The notes beneath the pieces are model-generated. The model was not told the DNA's origin. It saw only the letters and a program-made list of their open reading frames with translations, and searched no databases. 64,000 bases of DNA, taken from positions 1 through 64,000 of the forward strand of contig CBDIHK010000009.1 of the NCBI GenBank assembly GCA_965279005.1, in the 5' to 3' direction. Source of the stretch: Planctobacterium sp965279005. GTDB lineage: Bacteria > Pseudomonadota > Gammaproteobacteria > Enterobacterales > Alteromonadaceae. Positions 54,056 through 63,303 of the stretch are shown here, one piece after another. How positions within the stretch are numbered: position 1 is the stretch's first letter; each line of letters begins with the position of its first letter. Both the position numbers and the translations under genes were made by a program.

Positions 54056-55255
54056 ATGAACCTACCAGCAGCCTTATTTATTGGGCTTAGATACAGCAAT
54101 AGCCGTAAGAGCAACCATTTTATTGCTTTTATCAATTGGTTCTCTATAGCTGGTATTGCCCTGGGTTTAATGGCTTTGGTGATCACGACCTCCGTAATGA
54201 ATGGTTTTGAGGGGCAACTGAAGGATCGCATATTGGGCTTGAGCCCGCACTTTTTAGTTAATCAAGCTTCATTACCTGACGCTATCACTCAATCTCCCGT
54301 TATCATTGGAAGCACGCCATTCGCCGAGGTTGAGGCCGTGGTGCAGGGCAGCAGGGCACTTAAGCCCATTTACCTACAAGGGATTGAACCGGCCAGCTTT
54401 ACCAAATATGCACAAATCAACCAGCATATGCAGCAAGGTAGCTTAGAATTGCTGGCGGCGGGCAATTACCAAATCGCAATTGGCAGGGCGTTGGCAATAC
54501 AGCTTGATTTATCGGTTGGCGATCAGTTGCGGGTTATCCTTGCTGGCACCTCCATATTCACCCCATTTGGCAGGGTACCGGCCCAGCGTAAATTTGAAGT
54601 GTCAGGCATTTTTGATATGGGATCGGAACTGGACGACAAAGTCGCTCTGATCCATTTGGCCGATCTAGCCCGGCTAAAACGCACAAATGTTGCCTCCATG
54701 CAGCAGGCCAGGTTGTTTTTGCAGGATCCATTCGAGTTCCCTGTGGTGCGCCAATTGTTGGATGACTTGGATTTGCAATACGTTGATTGGCGTGAACGCC
54801 AAGGGCCGCTATTTGATGCGGTAAAAATGGAAAAAAATATGATGGTGGTGATGCTAATGCTAATTATTGCCGTCGCTGCATTTAACATCATCTCTGCACT
54901 AGTGATGGTGGTAAATGAAAAGCAAGGGGATATCGCCATATTGCGCACCCAAGGTATGCCTAGGCGAAATGTCATGTATATTTTTATGATCAATGGCCTG
55001 CTCAATGGTTTAAAAGGAACCGTGATTGGGTTAGTCCTGGGATTGTTAGTTACCACCCAGCTCAACCCAGTGATGCATGCGCTGCAAGTGCCCATAATGC
55101 AGTATTTACCGGAAGGGGAAGTACCTATTGCCCTGCAACCAGGGCAGATAGCTGCAATGGTGTTACTCACTTTGGCGTTGAGTTTCCTTGCCTCCTTGTA
55201 CCCTGCTTGGCGTGCGCTGAGGGTAAAACCCGCAGATGCGTTGCGCTATGAATAA
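54056..55255 (+). CDS. lolC: lipoprotein-releasing system permease LolC
   Basis: A 399-residue MacB/FtsX-type permease: first membrane helix at residues ~20-45 (N-W-F-S-I-A-G-I-A-L-G-L-M-A-L), a large periplasmic domain, and three C-terminal helices (I-I-A-V-A-A-F-N-I-I-S-A-L, G-T-V-I-G-L-V-L-G-L, L-T-L-A-L-S-F-L-A-S-L-Y-P). It is part of LolCDE, which extracts outer-membrane lipoproteins from the inner membrane to LolA. lolD follows after 26 bases and lolE after that. LolC versus LolE assigned by order; both are similar. Confidence 0.95.
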   Translation: MNLPAALFIGLRYSNSRKSNHFIAFINWFSIAGIALGLMALVITTSVMNGFEGQLKDRILGLSPHFLVNQASLPDAITQSPVIIGSTPFAEVEAVVQGSRALKPIYLQGIEPASFTKYAQINQHMQQGSLELLAAGNYQIAIGRALAIQLDLSVGDQLRVILAGTSIFTPFGRVPAQRKFEVSGIFDMGSELDDKVALIHLADLARLKRTNVASMQQARLFLQDPFEFPVVRQLLDDLDLQYVDWRERQGPLFDAVKMEKNMMVVMLMLIIAVAAFNIISALVMVVNEKQGDIAILRTQGMPRRNVMYIFMINGLLNGLKGTVIGLVLGLLVTTQLNPVMHALQVPIMQYLPEGEVPIALQPGQIAAMVLLTLALSFLASLYPAWRALRVKPADALRYE

Positions 55256-55281
55256 ACTTGATTTGACAGGAGCCAACTTGA

Positions 55282-55989
55282 ATGGAATTGTTGACTTGCC
55301 GACAACTTAGCAAGACCTACAGCGAAGGCAGCAATGCGTTAAAAGTGTTAGAGAACGTCAGCTTTTCTGTGGGCAAGGCTGAGCAAGTGGCTATTGTAGG
55401 TAGCTCTGGTTCAGGCAAGAGTACCCTTTTGCACTTGCTAGGTGCACTAGATACGCCCACCAGTGGCCAGGTGTTGTTTGAAGGCCAAGATATATTTTCC
55501 TTTAATGAGCGGCAACAGGCCCAATTCCGCAACCAAAGCCTGGGCTTTGTCTACCAGCAGCATCATCTCCTGCCAGAATTCACCGCACTGGAAAATGCCG
55601 CCATGCCGCTGTTGATAGCGAAAGTGGATAAGCGCCGCGCACTTATACAGGCCAGTGAAATTATTGATAGGGTCGGGTTGGCACAGCGCGGGGCGCATCG
55701 GCCGGCGGAACTATCCGGTGGCGAGAGGCAGCGGGTGGCTATAGCACGGGCATTGGTCAACCAGCCGAAACTAGTGCTGGCGGACGAACCCACAGGGAAT
55801 TTAGACGATAAGTCGGGCGAGGGGGTTTACCAACTGTTGTTGTCTTTAAAGCACGAACTGGATACCAGTTTCGTGGTGGTGACCCATGATACCCGGCTCG
55901 CTTCAAGGTTAGACCGGACATTGCTGCTTAAAGGCGGCAAACTCAACGATACCGGCCGCGCCAGTGGCAACAATGTGATCCAACTTTAA
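55282..55989 (+). CDS. lolD: lipoprotein-releasing system ATPase LolD
   Basis: A 235-residue ABC ATPase with Walker A G-S-S-G-S-G-K-S-T, signature L-S-G-G-E-R-Q-R-V, Walker B L-V-L-A-D-E-P-T-G-N-L, and H-loop V-V-T-H-D. It powers LolC/LolE. ATG at 55282 follows lolC by 26 bases; lolE starts three bases after its stop. Confidence 0.97.
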   Translation: MELLTCRQLSKTYSEGSNALKVLENVSFSVGKAEQVAIVGSSGSGKSTLLHLLGALDTPTSGQVLFEGQDIFSFNERQQAQFRNQSLGFVYQQHHLLPEFTALENAAMPLLIAKVDKRRALIQASEIIDRVGLAQRGAHRPAELSGGERQRVAIARALVNQPKLVLADEPTGNLDDKSGEGVYQLLLSLKHELDTSFVVVTHDTRLASRLDRTLLLKGGKLNDTGRASGNNVIQL

Positions 55990-55992
55990 CCG

Positions 55993-57231
55993 ATGCCAAT
56001 GTTAAGCTTCACCTTAGCGCGGCGATTTCGGCGCAGTAAAAAACAAAGTGGGTTTACCTCCTTTATAGCCTTGTCTTCGACATTTGGTATCGGGCTAGGT
56101 TGTGCTGTCCTTATCATCATGCTATCGGTGATGAATGGCTTTGAGCGCGAATTACAACAGCGTTTATTGTCCATTGTCCCCCATGGTGAACTGCTCGCTG
56201 TTGACAGTGGCGGGTTGCGGGATTGGCGTGAGATTACCGAAGTATTCCAGCGCGAACCCCACGTCAAGCAAGTGCAGCCCTTTGCCAAAGCAACTGGATT
56301 ACTGCAAAAGGGCAAACTTAGCAAAGCAGCTGAGTTAACTGCAGTTGATCCAGGTTTTGCAGAAAACAGTGCTTGGGTAGGATTGTTGCCAGAAGAGGTT
56401 TGGCGTAGGTTCCAAGCACAGCCAGATGGCGTTGTTTTGGGCGACCAAATTGTGTCGGAGATTGGCCTCAAGGTTGGGGATAAATTTCAGGTTCTTTTGC
56501 CAGAACCCAATAGCCAAGGGCAGTTGGCGAAACCCAAAGCGATATGGTTAACCTTTTCCGGCAGCGTTAACCTCGGCGGTGAATTAGACAATTTTGTTGG
56601 CTTTATGCACTTGGATAAAGCGGCACAAGCATTGGCGGTTACCACCGGCGCACAAGGCATCCAAATCAGCTACCATGATCCCTTCGCTGCAGCGGGCTAT
56701 ACCAGGGAACTGGGTTACCGGTTACAGCAATATGCCTATATGAGTGACTGGACCCGCACCCAAGGGCACCTATACCAGGACATACAGTTGGTGAGGTTGA
56801 TAGTCTATATTGCCTTGACGCTGGTGATTGCCGTTGCCTGCTTTAACGTTATTTCCTCTTTGGTGATGGTGGTCAATGAGCGTAAACCAGAGATTGCCAT
56901 GTTAAAAACCATGGGGGCGGATTCCCGCATTATCGTTGGCACCTTTGTTTGGCAGGGTTTGATCAACGCACTAATTGGAATTGTTGTTGGCAGTATATTG
57001 GGCGTGCTGGTTGCACAAAACCTAACTGAAATTGCATCATTTGCGGAGGCAATAACGGGCACCAAGTTGTTGTCTGGTGATATTTATTTTATCGATTTCC
57101 TTCCGACGCAGTTACTTTGGCGGGATGTCATGGTGACTATCAGCATTGCTATGGTACTGTCCCTTTTAGCCACTGTTTATCCTGCGCTGAAAGCAAATAA
57201 AGTTGAGCCAGCAAAAATACTCGGGCACTAA
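55993..57231 (+). CDS. lolE: lipoprotein-releasing system permease LolE
   Basis: A 412-residue permease paralogous to LolC: helix 1 (S-T-F-G-I-G-L-G-C-A-V-L-I-I-M-L-S-V-M-N-G-F-E) and three C-terminal helices with I-A-V-A-C-F-N-V-I-S-S-L-V-M-V-V-N-E and V-E-P-A-K-I-L at the end. The longer periplasmic domain than in LolC supports LolE. Third gene of the lolCDE unit. Confidence 0.95.
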   Translation: MPMLSFTLARRFRRSKKQSGFTSFIALSSTFGIGLGCAVLIIMLSVMNGFERELQQRLLSIVPHGELLAVDSGGLRDWREITEVFQREPHVKQVQPFAKATGLLQKGKLSKAAELTAVDPGFAENSAWVGLLPEEVWRRFQAQPDGVVLGDQIVSEIGLKVGDKFQVLLPEPNSQGQLAKPKAIWLTFSGSVNLGGELDNFVGFMHLDKAAQALAVTTGAQGIQISYHDPFAAAGYTRELGYRLQQYAYMSDWTRTQGHLYQDIQLVRLIVYIALTLVIAVACFNVISSLVMVVNERKPEIAMLKTMGADSRIIVGTFVWQGLINALIGIVVGSILGVLVAQNLTEIASFAEAITGTKLLSGDIYFIDFLPTQLLWRDVMVTISIAMVLSLLATVYPALKANKVEPAKILGH

Positions 57232-57256
57232 AAAGATTCTTTGCATGGAGGAAGCT

Positions 57257-57784
57257 ATGAACTTTCATTTCCATTTGGCCAAGACGGATGATGAAATCAG
57301 GGCCTGTTTCCCGGTGATGCACCAGTTGCGCCTCCAGTTTACGCAGGAAGGTTTTCTGAACCAAGTAAGGGTGCAACAGCAAGAGGGCTACCAATTGGCG
57401 TATGCGATTGCTGGGGAGGCACAACCCTCAAGGGTGGAAATAGGCCTGTACACTGGGCAAACTGAAAGCCCAGGTGCTGGCGATAACCTAGGGATTGTTG
57501 CCGTGGCGGGATTTATCGTTAACCACAAATTAGCTTGGGGCAAAAACCTGTATGTAGACGACTTGGTGACTTGCCAATCAACGCGCTCTGCAGGTGCCGG
57601 TAAAGCCATACTAGACTGGTTGCAAGACTTCGCCCGCACTAAGGGTTGCGAGTCATTCCACTTAGATTCAGGTGTGCAACGTTTTGGCGCCCATAAGTTC
57701 TATTTACGCGAGGGGTTGCATATAAGTTTTATTTGCGCAGCGGGGCTGCACGTTGCCAGCCACCATTTTCAGAAGCAACTATAG
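57257..57784 (+). CDS. GNAT-family N-acetyltransferase
   Basis: ATG at 57257 has GGAGG five bases upstream and gives a 175-residue protein; the open frame begins at 57203 inside lolE. A GNAT fold is indicated by V-A-V-A-G-F-I-V (strand 4), L-Y-V-D-D-L-V-T followed by R-S-A-G-A-G-K-A-I-L (the Q/R-x-x-G-x-G/A acetyl-CoA loop), and H-K-F-Y-L-R-E-G-L near the end. It transfers acetyl groups from acetyl-CoA to an unknown amine. It starts 25 bases after lolE. Confidence 0.9.
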   Translation: MNFHFHLAKTDDEIRACFPVMHQLRLQFTQEGFLNQVRVQQQEGYQLAYAIAGEAQPSRVEIGLYTGQTESPGAGDNLGIVAVAGFIVNHKLAWGKNLYVDDLVTCQSTRSAGAGKAILDWLQDFARTKGCESFHLDSGVQRFGAHKFYLREGLHISFICAAGLHVASHHFQKQL

Positions 57785-57845
57785 TGAAAAAACCAAGTGA
57801 CATCCGTATACAACTAGTATGTGGCGCAAGAAGGTTTGACTGATC

Positions 57846-58406
57846 ATGTCTGAAAATGGAACTGGCACCGCTAAACCAGTGCATACAGAAACTGAAAGAC
57901 AGGATGGCAATACCGAACCCCAAACAGCCAAGCCTTCCCAGCCCACTGCCCAAAGAAATAAATACCACAGGCAGCTAGAGCAATACCCCTTACATCGCTT
58001 TGACAATAATGGCAGGCTAAAGCCACCGGCAATTGTCTATTGGGTTTCCTTTTACCTACTACGCGGATTTTTTGTGGTTATCGCCGCCAACGGACTAGGC
58101 GCCAATACAAAAGCTATCCTAGGTGCACTATATCCCAATATAACAATGCTTTATGCCCATTTAATTGTCAGTATTCCAGCAATCTATTGCCTAGCTTTGC
58201 TCTCATACCGCACCCAAATCTACGACAACAACCGTGAATGGCTTTTAAAAACAATTAAACCAACACTGCTAGTAGGCATATTGCTAGACTTTACCTTCCA
58301 CCTATACCTAGCCCACCTCCAGCACTGGCAATTCAGCTGGAATGTGGGGCTGGGGATAGTTTTGTCATTAACTTTCGTACTTCTCACCCATAATAAGAAT
58401 TTATAA
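57846..58406 (+). CDS. DUF2919-like inner-membrane protein
   Basis: A 186-residue protein with a polar, proline-rich N-terminus (~50 residues) and four hydrophobic segments. Y-P-L-H-R-F-D-N-N-G-R-L-K-P-P at the start of the first segment is the typical entry of the DUF2919 (YfeZ-like) family, whose function is unknown. It lies 61 bases after the GNAT gene and converges on the small double-glycine peptide gene. Confidence 0.75.
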   Translation: MSENGTGTAKPVHTETERQDGNTEPQTAKPSQPTAQRNKYHRQLEQYPLHRFDNNGRLKPPAIVYWVSFYLLRGFFVVIAANGLGANTKAILGALYPNITMLYAHLIVSIPAIYCLALLSYRTQIYDNNREWLLKTIKPTLLVGILLDFTFHLYLAHLQHWQFSWNVGLGIVLSLTFVLLTHNKNL

Positions 58407-58422
58407 TTTGAAAGAGTTATAT

Positions 58423-58620
58423 CTAGTTTCCTGTTACAGGCGGTAGCTTTGGTGGTTCTGGGTTGCCATCAATTGGATCTGGACCTCTATTAGGATCTAG
58501 TATGGTTACTATCCTGCTGTCAGGTTGATACACTGTAAGTGAAGATGAACCCCCACCCACTTGAAGCACCTCTTTAGACCCTAATTCCATTAGGCCGTAT
58601 TTCTTCTTACCTTTATCCAT
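58423..58620 (-). CDS. small peptide with double-glycine leader
   Basis: A 65-residue peptide with a proper ribosome site (CGGAG eight bases before the ATG at 58620). Residues 13-24 read L-G-S-K-E-V-L-Q-V-G-G-G and fit the double-glycine leader rule L-S-x-x-E-L-x-x-I-x-G-G (conservative changes). The predicted leader is 24 residues. The predicted mature part is 41 residues, Ser-rich at its start, without cysteine, and proline-rich at its end (P-D-P-I-D-G-N-P-E-P-P-K-L-P-P). Such leaders are cut by C39-type peptidase transporters and belong to bacteriocins, RiPPs or signal peptides. None of those transporters is in the window. It is divergent from the large sensor gene (starts 85 bases apart). 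Not a known family to me. Confidence 0.7.
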   Translation of the reverse strand: MDKGKKKYGLMELGSKEVLQVGGGSSSLTVYQPDSRIVTILDPNRGPDPIDGNPEPPKLPPVTGN

Positions 58621-58705
58621 TTTTATTTCTCCGTTGTGTGTTTTCTATTTGATGAGTCTATTATCTATATAATCTATATTTTGAAATACAAAAATTGGGA
58701 AGTAT

Positions 58706-61700
58706 ATGTTCAAGTTTGAGCAATATGTCTGGGTTTTCCTTAGCATTTTGTTAATGAATACCGTTCAACAAGCAATAGCACAATCTTCTCTTTTTAAACC
58801 TCTTGAAGTTGGGTTTTTAGAGTCCATCGCGGGTGAAAATATCCAAGTAACTGCTCTGGGTCAGATTGATGACGTATTGTATATTGGTACGGTGAACGGG
58901 CTATTTGTGCTTGACGGATTTAACCAATACAAATCGGAACTTAATGATTCATTGACGGAAGGCAAATTTATTACATCGATCACAACAGTAGGCAGTTCAG
59001 CTTGGATTACTACCTTCGGGAGCGGAATTGTCTTATTGGAAAAAGAGTCTGGTAGATACAAAATATTTGATAAATCTAGCAGTATTGGAAGCACAAACTG
59101 TTTAGACTCAACTTTCAAACCCGAAACAAAATCTCTTCTCTTTGCTTGTGATACTCATTTAGTTGAGATAGGTGTGAATGGTGAAATATTTGGTTCATCT
59201 AAAGTTAAAATTAAAAAAGATGGCGAATCTTTGAAGCAGATCGTTGATGTTGATTATTTAGATGGCATCGGTGTTATAGTTACGTCAAAATCCAGTGGGT
59301 TATACTTGGAAAGTTCGTCGGGTAGTTATACTAGATTTTTTGATGTGAATTATTTGGGGGATAAGATCAGGCTAAACAAGCTCGATTTTGATGGGGAGGG
59401 ATATATTTACCTCTCATCAAGTTTTGGTACGTTTGTTATCAATCAATTTGGTCAAGTAGTAGACCATATTAAGCCAGATGTTATAGATGGTGTTTCGCAT
59501 AATGAAACAATGAAAACTCATTTCTTGGACTTAAATACGATCTTGATTTCCACATTCTCTAGTGGTCATTTGAGGTATAATTCTACACAAAAAAAAGTAA
59601 TGAAAAGTGACTTGTTTATTAATATTTCGAATGACGAAATGATGTCAAGTTCTTGGGTGGTTCTGAAAACGAAAGACCATAATGTTATAATGTCAACATC
59701 CAGTTATGGGTTGGTAATTATACCGCCAACTTGGAATTTCTTAAATCAAGTCGATAAGAATGGTTTTAGAATTGGAACTATTTCCGCCATCTCCTCTATA
59801 AATGACAAGATATTCATTGCTGATGGGAAATCTCTATATGAGTTGATTAACAATAAACTGATTATGAGGGATGATGATATTGGATATGTTCTGGATATTG
59901 TTTACTACCGTGGTAGCGTAATATTGAGCACTATTGAACATGGGCTTCAAGTTTTTGGTGAGAATATAGCTGGTATCCGCCTTGATAAAACTAATGCTAG
60001 TTTACCAAATATTTCAAACCATGAATTTGAAGCGCTGCATGTTACCTCAGACGACACCGCCTTAATTGGAGTGAATTATGGTGATAAGAGAGGCTTATAT
60101 AGAGGGGCGTTAGAAACCGGTTTTAAAATAACCATCCCTGACATAAATGTTAAAGAAATAAAAAAATTGGAGGGAGAAGGGTATCTAATCCTTTCCACGG
60201 AAGATGGTTTGTTCTTATTAAATGAAGAGTTTTCTTACTCTCCAGTTACGCCGCCTGAGTATTTATACATGAGCTGTATTGAAGAAATTGCTGATGGTGA
60301 GTATTTAATCTGCACAAGAGGCAAGGGAATATACAAGTTTGATTTACATTCTAAGATTATATCAGAGTACTTTTTTAGTCCTGAAATGGGAGTTAGGGAT
60401 GTAAGAGATATATTAAAAGATAACAATGGTTTGGTTTGGGTTGCGACCGCATCAGGATTGTTTACATTAGATGTGAAGAGTAAAAGGTTTTTCAAATTTG
60501 ATAAAGAAGACGGTTTTGTAAATGGGGATTACTTTGAAAAATCATTTTTAGAGACAATTGATGGCGATGTTATTCTTCCTGGGAATTACGATATTATTAG
60601 AATTGAAAGTGATGAGGCATTGAGATTTATTAAGAGAGTTGAAAATAAAGTTTATTCAATTGATCAAGCTAAATTAGTTGTTAACTATACTGATGGGCAT
60701 GCAGAAGAAAAAATAATCCAGTTTTTCGACAATCAATTAAACAATATTGAAATTGAACATAATTTTACTTCAGCAGTTTTCACCTTGAATGATGGTGGTT
60801 TTTTGAACAGTCGAACAAATTCTTTTGAGTATTTATTGTCTGGGGTTAATAAAAGATGGCAATCGTTAGCTAAAGGAAAAATAATTCAATTCAATTCTCT
60901 TTTGCCAGGTGTCTATGAATTGTGGTTGAGAATAGTTGATTCGAGGAGTTTAGTACAACAGCCTGAAGTCGTAGTTAAAATAACAGTCCTCCCACCCTGG
61001 TGGCAGACTTGGCAGGCCTATGTTGCGTATGTGTTGCTGGCAATTTCTTTGTTTTACCTTGCTTATTGGTGGCGGCTCCGCAGTTTGCGGAAGCACAATG
61101 AGTTTCTTGAGGATACTATCACGGAGCGTACTCAAACAATTTCTGATTTACTGGAACAAAAGCGGACGTTTTTTGCCAATGTTTCCCATGAGTTCCGCAC
61201 TCCATTGGCTTTGATCCTTGGGCCACTGGGAATTATTTCAAATAAGGTGCGTACCCCCGAACTCAAGCAGCAAGTAGGCATTGTTCAAAGGAATGCGAAT
61301 CGCTTGATTGCGTTGGTTGATCAGATCCTTGAGCTGGCCAAGCTAGAGACTGCGAAAACGATTCCTACCCAGGTTTATGATGTGAAAGAAACTGTAGATG
61401 TTATATGCCACTCCTTTGAGTCATTATTGCAGGACAAAAGGCAGTCTCTTGTATTAACAAGCGGGGTAGACCTAAAAGCGCGTTTGTTAGACGATTCATT
61501 GGAAAAAATCCTGATAAACCTTATCAATAATGCCCACAAATATTGCCCAGAGGGCTCTACTATTGAAGTTGAAACGTCATTGGACGCAGGTGACTTTCGC
61601 ATTGAAGTGAGGGACGATGGCCCTGGGATTGCACATGAGGATATTGACAAGATTTTCCAGCGATTCACCAGGATAGAGCAGGGTGAAGACATACAGGGCA

Positions 61701-62749
61701 GCGGTATCGGTCTCGCGTTGGTGAAGGAGTTAGTATCAAGCAATAACGGGAGGATTGAGGTCCAGTCGATTTTAGGTGCTGGTACCAATTTTGTGATCCA
61801 CTTACCGCTACTTGATGATCAAAGTGTCGCCGTTACCCGCGTTGCTAATACTAATTTAAGCGCCCTACAAACAAGCATCGCGCACACTGAGCCAGGGTAT
61901 GGCAAAGCTACATCAAGCGTCCTAGAAAAGGGCGCTTCCCTAGAGGAAGAAGAAACTGGGCGCCAGTCAATATTGATAGTTGAAGACAACCCTGACTTAC
62001 GCGCCTTTATCCAGGATATACTGAGCCCAGACTTCAATTGCATATTGGCTAAAGATGGTGAGGAGGGCGTGAAGTTAGCACTCAGCTCAGTACCTACTTT
62101 GATTTTGTCCGATGTCTTAATGCCTAAAATGGACGGTTTTGCATTAGCACAAAAGATTAGGGAAGAAGAATCCACCTCGCATGTGCCAATTATTTTGCTA
62201 ACCGCAAAAGGTGATGATGAGAGCAGGATGCAAGGTTGGCGCGAGAACGTCGATGATTTTATTGCCAAACCCTTTAATGTTGACGAACTGAAATTGCGGA
62301 TCAACCGGATCCTATCTATCAGGGAAATTGTTAAAAAACGCCTAGCGGCGGAAATTGGCAATAATTTACTGCGCAAGAACGAAAAACCCATTAGCTTCCA
62401 ATCGAAACGGGATCAGGCGTTTTTCTCCAAGTTTGAGAAAGTCATAGAGGAAAACTATGCCGACGAAACCTTTAGCCGTGGCAAAGCTGCAAGCCTAATG
62501 GCCTTCAGTGAACGGCAATTGAATCGTAAACTGGGTGATATGATAGACTACAATTTTGCTGAATACTTGCGCAAATACCGGTTGCAAAAAGGGCGTGATA
62601 GGATTTTAGACGGCGGCCAGATTACCGAAGTAGCCTTTGACGTTGGCTTTTCATCGCCTTCGTATTTCACTAGTTGTTTTAAAGCGGAATTTGGTTTGTC
62701 ACCAAAAGAATATGTGCAGCAAGAGGTGAAAGCAAAATCTGCACCTTAG
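58706..62749 (+). CDS. hybrid two-component system protein (HTCS) with AraC output
   Basis: A 1347-residue single-protein signalling system. A signal peptide (residues 1-26) is followed by a periplasmic sensor made of Reg_prop-type propeller repeats (~30-650), a Y_Y_Y domain (~690-770), and a membrane helix (~772-795). Then come HisKA with H828 (V-S-H-E-F-R-T-P), HATPase (N-N-A-H-K-Y, D-D-G-P-G-I, G-S-G-I-G-L), a receiver with D1136 (I-L-S-D-V-L-M-P), and an AraC HTH (~1250-1347). ATG at 58706 has GGGAAG four bases upstream. HTCS proteins usually sense oligosaccharides and activate nearby use genes; none is adjacent here. The sensor half is visibly AT-richer than the kinase half. Confidence 0.94.
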   Translation: MFKFEQYVWVFLSILLMNTVQQAIAQSSLFKPLEVGFLESIAGENIQVTALGQIDDVLYIGTVNGLFVLDGFNQYKSELNDSLTEGKFITSITTVGSSAWITTFGSGIVLLEKESGRYKIFDKSSSIGSTNCLDSTFKPETKSLLFACDTHLVEIGVNGEIFGSSKVKIKKDGESLKQIVDVDYLDGIGVIVTSKSSGLYLESSSGSYTRFFDVNYLGDKIRLNKLDFDGEGYIYLSSSFGTFVINQFGQVVDHIKPDVIDGVSHNETMKTHFLDLNTILISTFSSGHLRYNSTQKKVMKSDLFINISNDEMMSSSWVVLKTKDHNVIMSTSSYGLVIIPPTWNFLNQVDKNGFRIGTISAISSINDKIFIADGKSLYELINNKLIMRDDDIGYVLDIVYYRGSVILSTIEHGLQVFGENIAGIRLDKTNASLPNISNHEFEALHVTSDDTALIGVNYGDKRGLYRGALETGFKITIPDINVKEIKKLEGEGYLILSTEDGLFLLNEEFSYSPVTPPEYLYMSCIEEIADGEYLICTRGKGIYKFDLHSKIISEYFFSPEMGVRDVRDILKDNNGLVWVATASGLFTLDVKSKRFFKFDKEDGFVNGDYFEKSFLETIDGDVILPGNYDIIRIESDEALRFIKRVENKVYSIDQAKLVVNYTDGHAEEKIIQFFDNQLNNIEIEHNFTSAVFTLNDGGFLNSRTNSFEYLLSGVNKRWQSLAKGKIIQFNSLLPGVYELWLRIVDSRSLVQQPEVVVKITVLPPWWQTWQAYVAYVLLAISLFYLAYWWRLRSLRKHNEFLEDTITERTQTISDLLEQKRTFFANVSHEFRTPLALILGPLGIISNKVRTPELKQQVGIVQRNANRLIALVDQILELAKLETAKTIPTQVYDVKETVDVICHSFESLLQDKRQSLVLTSGVDLKARLLDDSLEKILINLINNAHKYCPEGSTIEVETSLDAGDFRIEVRDDGPGIAHEDIDKIFQRFTRIEQGEDIQGSGIGLALVKELVSSNNGRIEVQSILGAGTNFVIHLPLLDDQSVAVTRVANTNLSALQTSIAHTEPGYGKATSSVLEKGASLEEEETGRQSILIVEDNPDLRAFIQDILSPDFNCILAKDGEEGVKLALSSVPTLILSDVLMPKMDGFALAQKIREEESTSHVPIILLTAKGDDESRMQGWRENVDDFIAKPFNVDELKLRINRILSIREIVKKRLAAEIGNNLLRKNEKPISFQSKRDQAFFSKFEKVIEENYADETFSRGKAASLMAFSERQLNRKLGDMIDYNFAEYLRKYRLQKGRDRILDGGQITEVAFDVGFSSPSYFTSCFKAEFGLSPKEYVQQEVKAKSAP

Positions 62750-62785
62750 TCTTAGCAAGCCATCTAGTAGCACTCTAAATTAACA

Positions 62786-62810
62786 CGCCAGGGAAACTAC
62801 TTCTCTGGCG
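62786..62810. terminator. hairpin between convergent HTCS and holin genes
   Basis: CGCCAGGGA (62786-62794) pairs with TCTCTGGCG (62802-62810) over 9 bp including one G-T wobble. AT-rich flanks follow on both strands but without long T runs, so it may end transcripts from both sides weakly. Confidence 0.5.
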
Positions 62811-62850
62811 GGAAAATTTAAGCTACGCAGCTGACGGCATTCTTTACCGT

Positions 62851-63303
62851 TTAATTCCGGGTCACCTTAGTGGTATCGGTCTTCTTTAACTTGTCGAAGC
62901 TGCGCATGCCGCCAATGCCCAACATACCGGTGACGATGGTAAACAAGACATTCGCGTCAAAAGTAGGTGGTGGCTCTAGGTTAGCAGGAACAGTGCCGTT
63001 AGCTTGTAAAACTGCCCATATCCAAACCAACAAAGGATACAGTAAAAATTGGTAGGCTAGGGCGAGGCCACCCACCCAACCGATAAACGGGCGCCAGCCT
63101 GCAACAAAGATACTTTTATGTTGGGCTTCGGCCTTGTTTATTTCCAATTGTCCTTGGACTAAACCTACTTCACGCGCCAATTGCCGGTCTTCGAGTTCTT
63201 TTTGTTTAAGCTCAAGGGTTAGCCTTTCTTCATCAGAGGTGAATAAATCATCTGCAATCTTGCCTACACCACCTATAATCTCGCCAATGCCAGGTAAGTT
63301 CAT
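62851..63303 (-). CDS. 3TM holin (phage/GTA type)
   Basis: A 150-residue protein with a helical, charged N-terminal half (K-I-A-D-D-L-F-T-S-D-E-E-R-L-T) and, after V-A-G-W-R-P-F-I-G-W-V-G-G, two hydrophobic segments plus a third (V-L-F-T-I-V-T-G-M-L-G-I-G-G-M-R-S). W-R-P-F-I-G and G-G-x-R-S are the signature of the holin-of-3TMs family found in phages and gene transfer agents. The stop of the preceding muramidase overlaps its ATG (ATGA), so the two form a lysis pair. No other phage genes are visible within the window. Confidence 0.9.
   Translation of the reverse strand: MNLPGIGEIIGGVGKIADDLFTSDEERLTLELKQKELEDRQLAREVGLVQGQLEINKAEAQHKSIFVAGWRPFIGWVGGLALAYQFLLYPLLVWIWAVLQANGTVPANLEPPPTFDANVLFTIVTGMLGIGGMRSFDKLKKTDTTKVTRN

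Noticed and set aside
54523..55170. 215-codon minus-strand open frame
   Set aside because: Antisense to lolC with no domain or ribosome site.
61819..62391. 190-codon minus-strand open frame
   Set aside because: Antisense to the receiver part of the HTCS gene.
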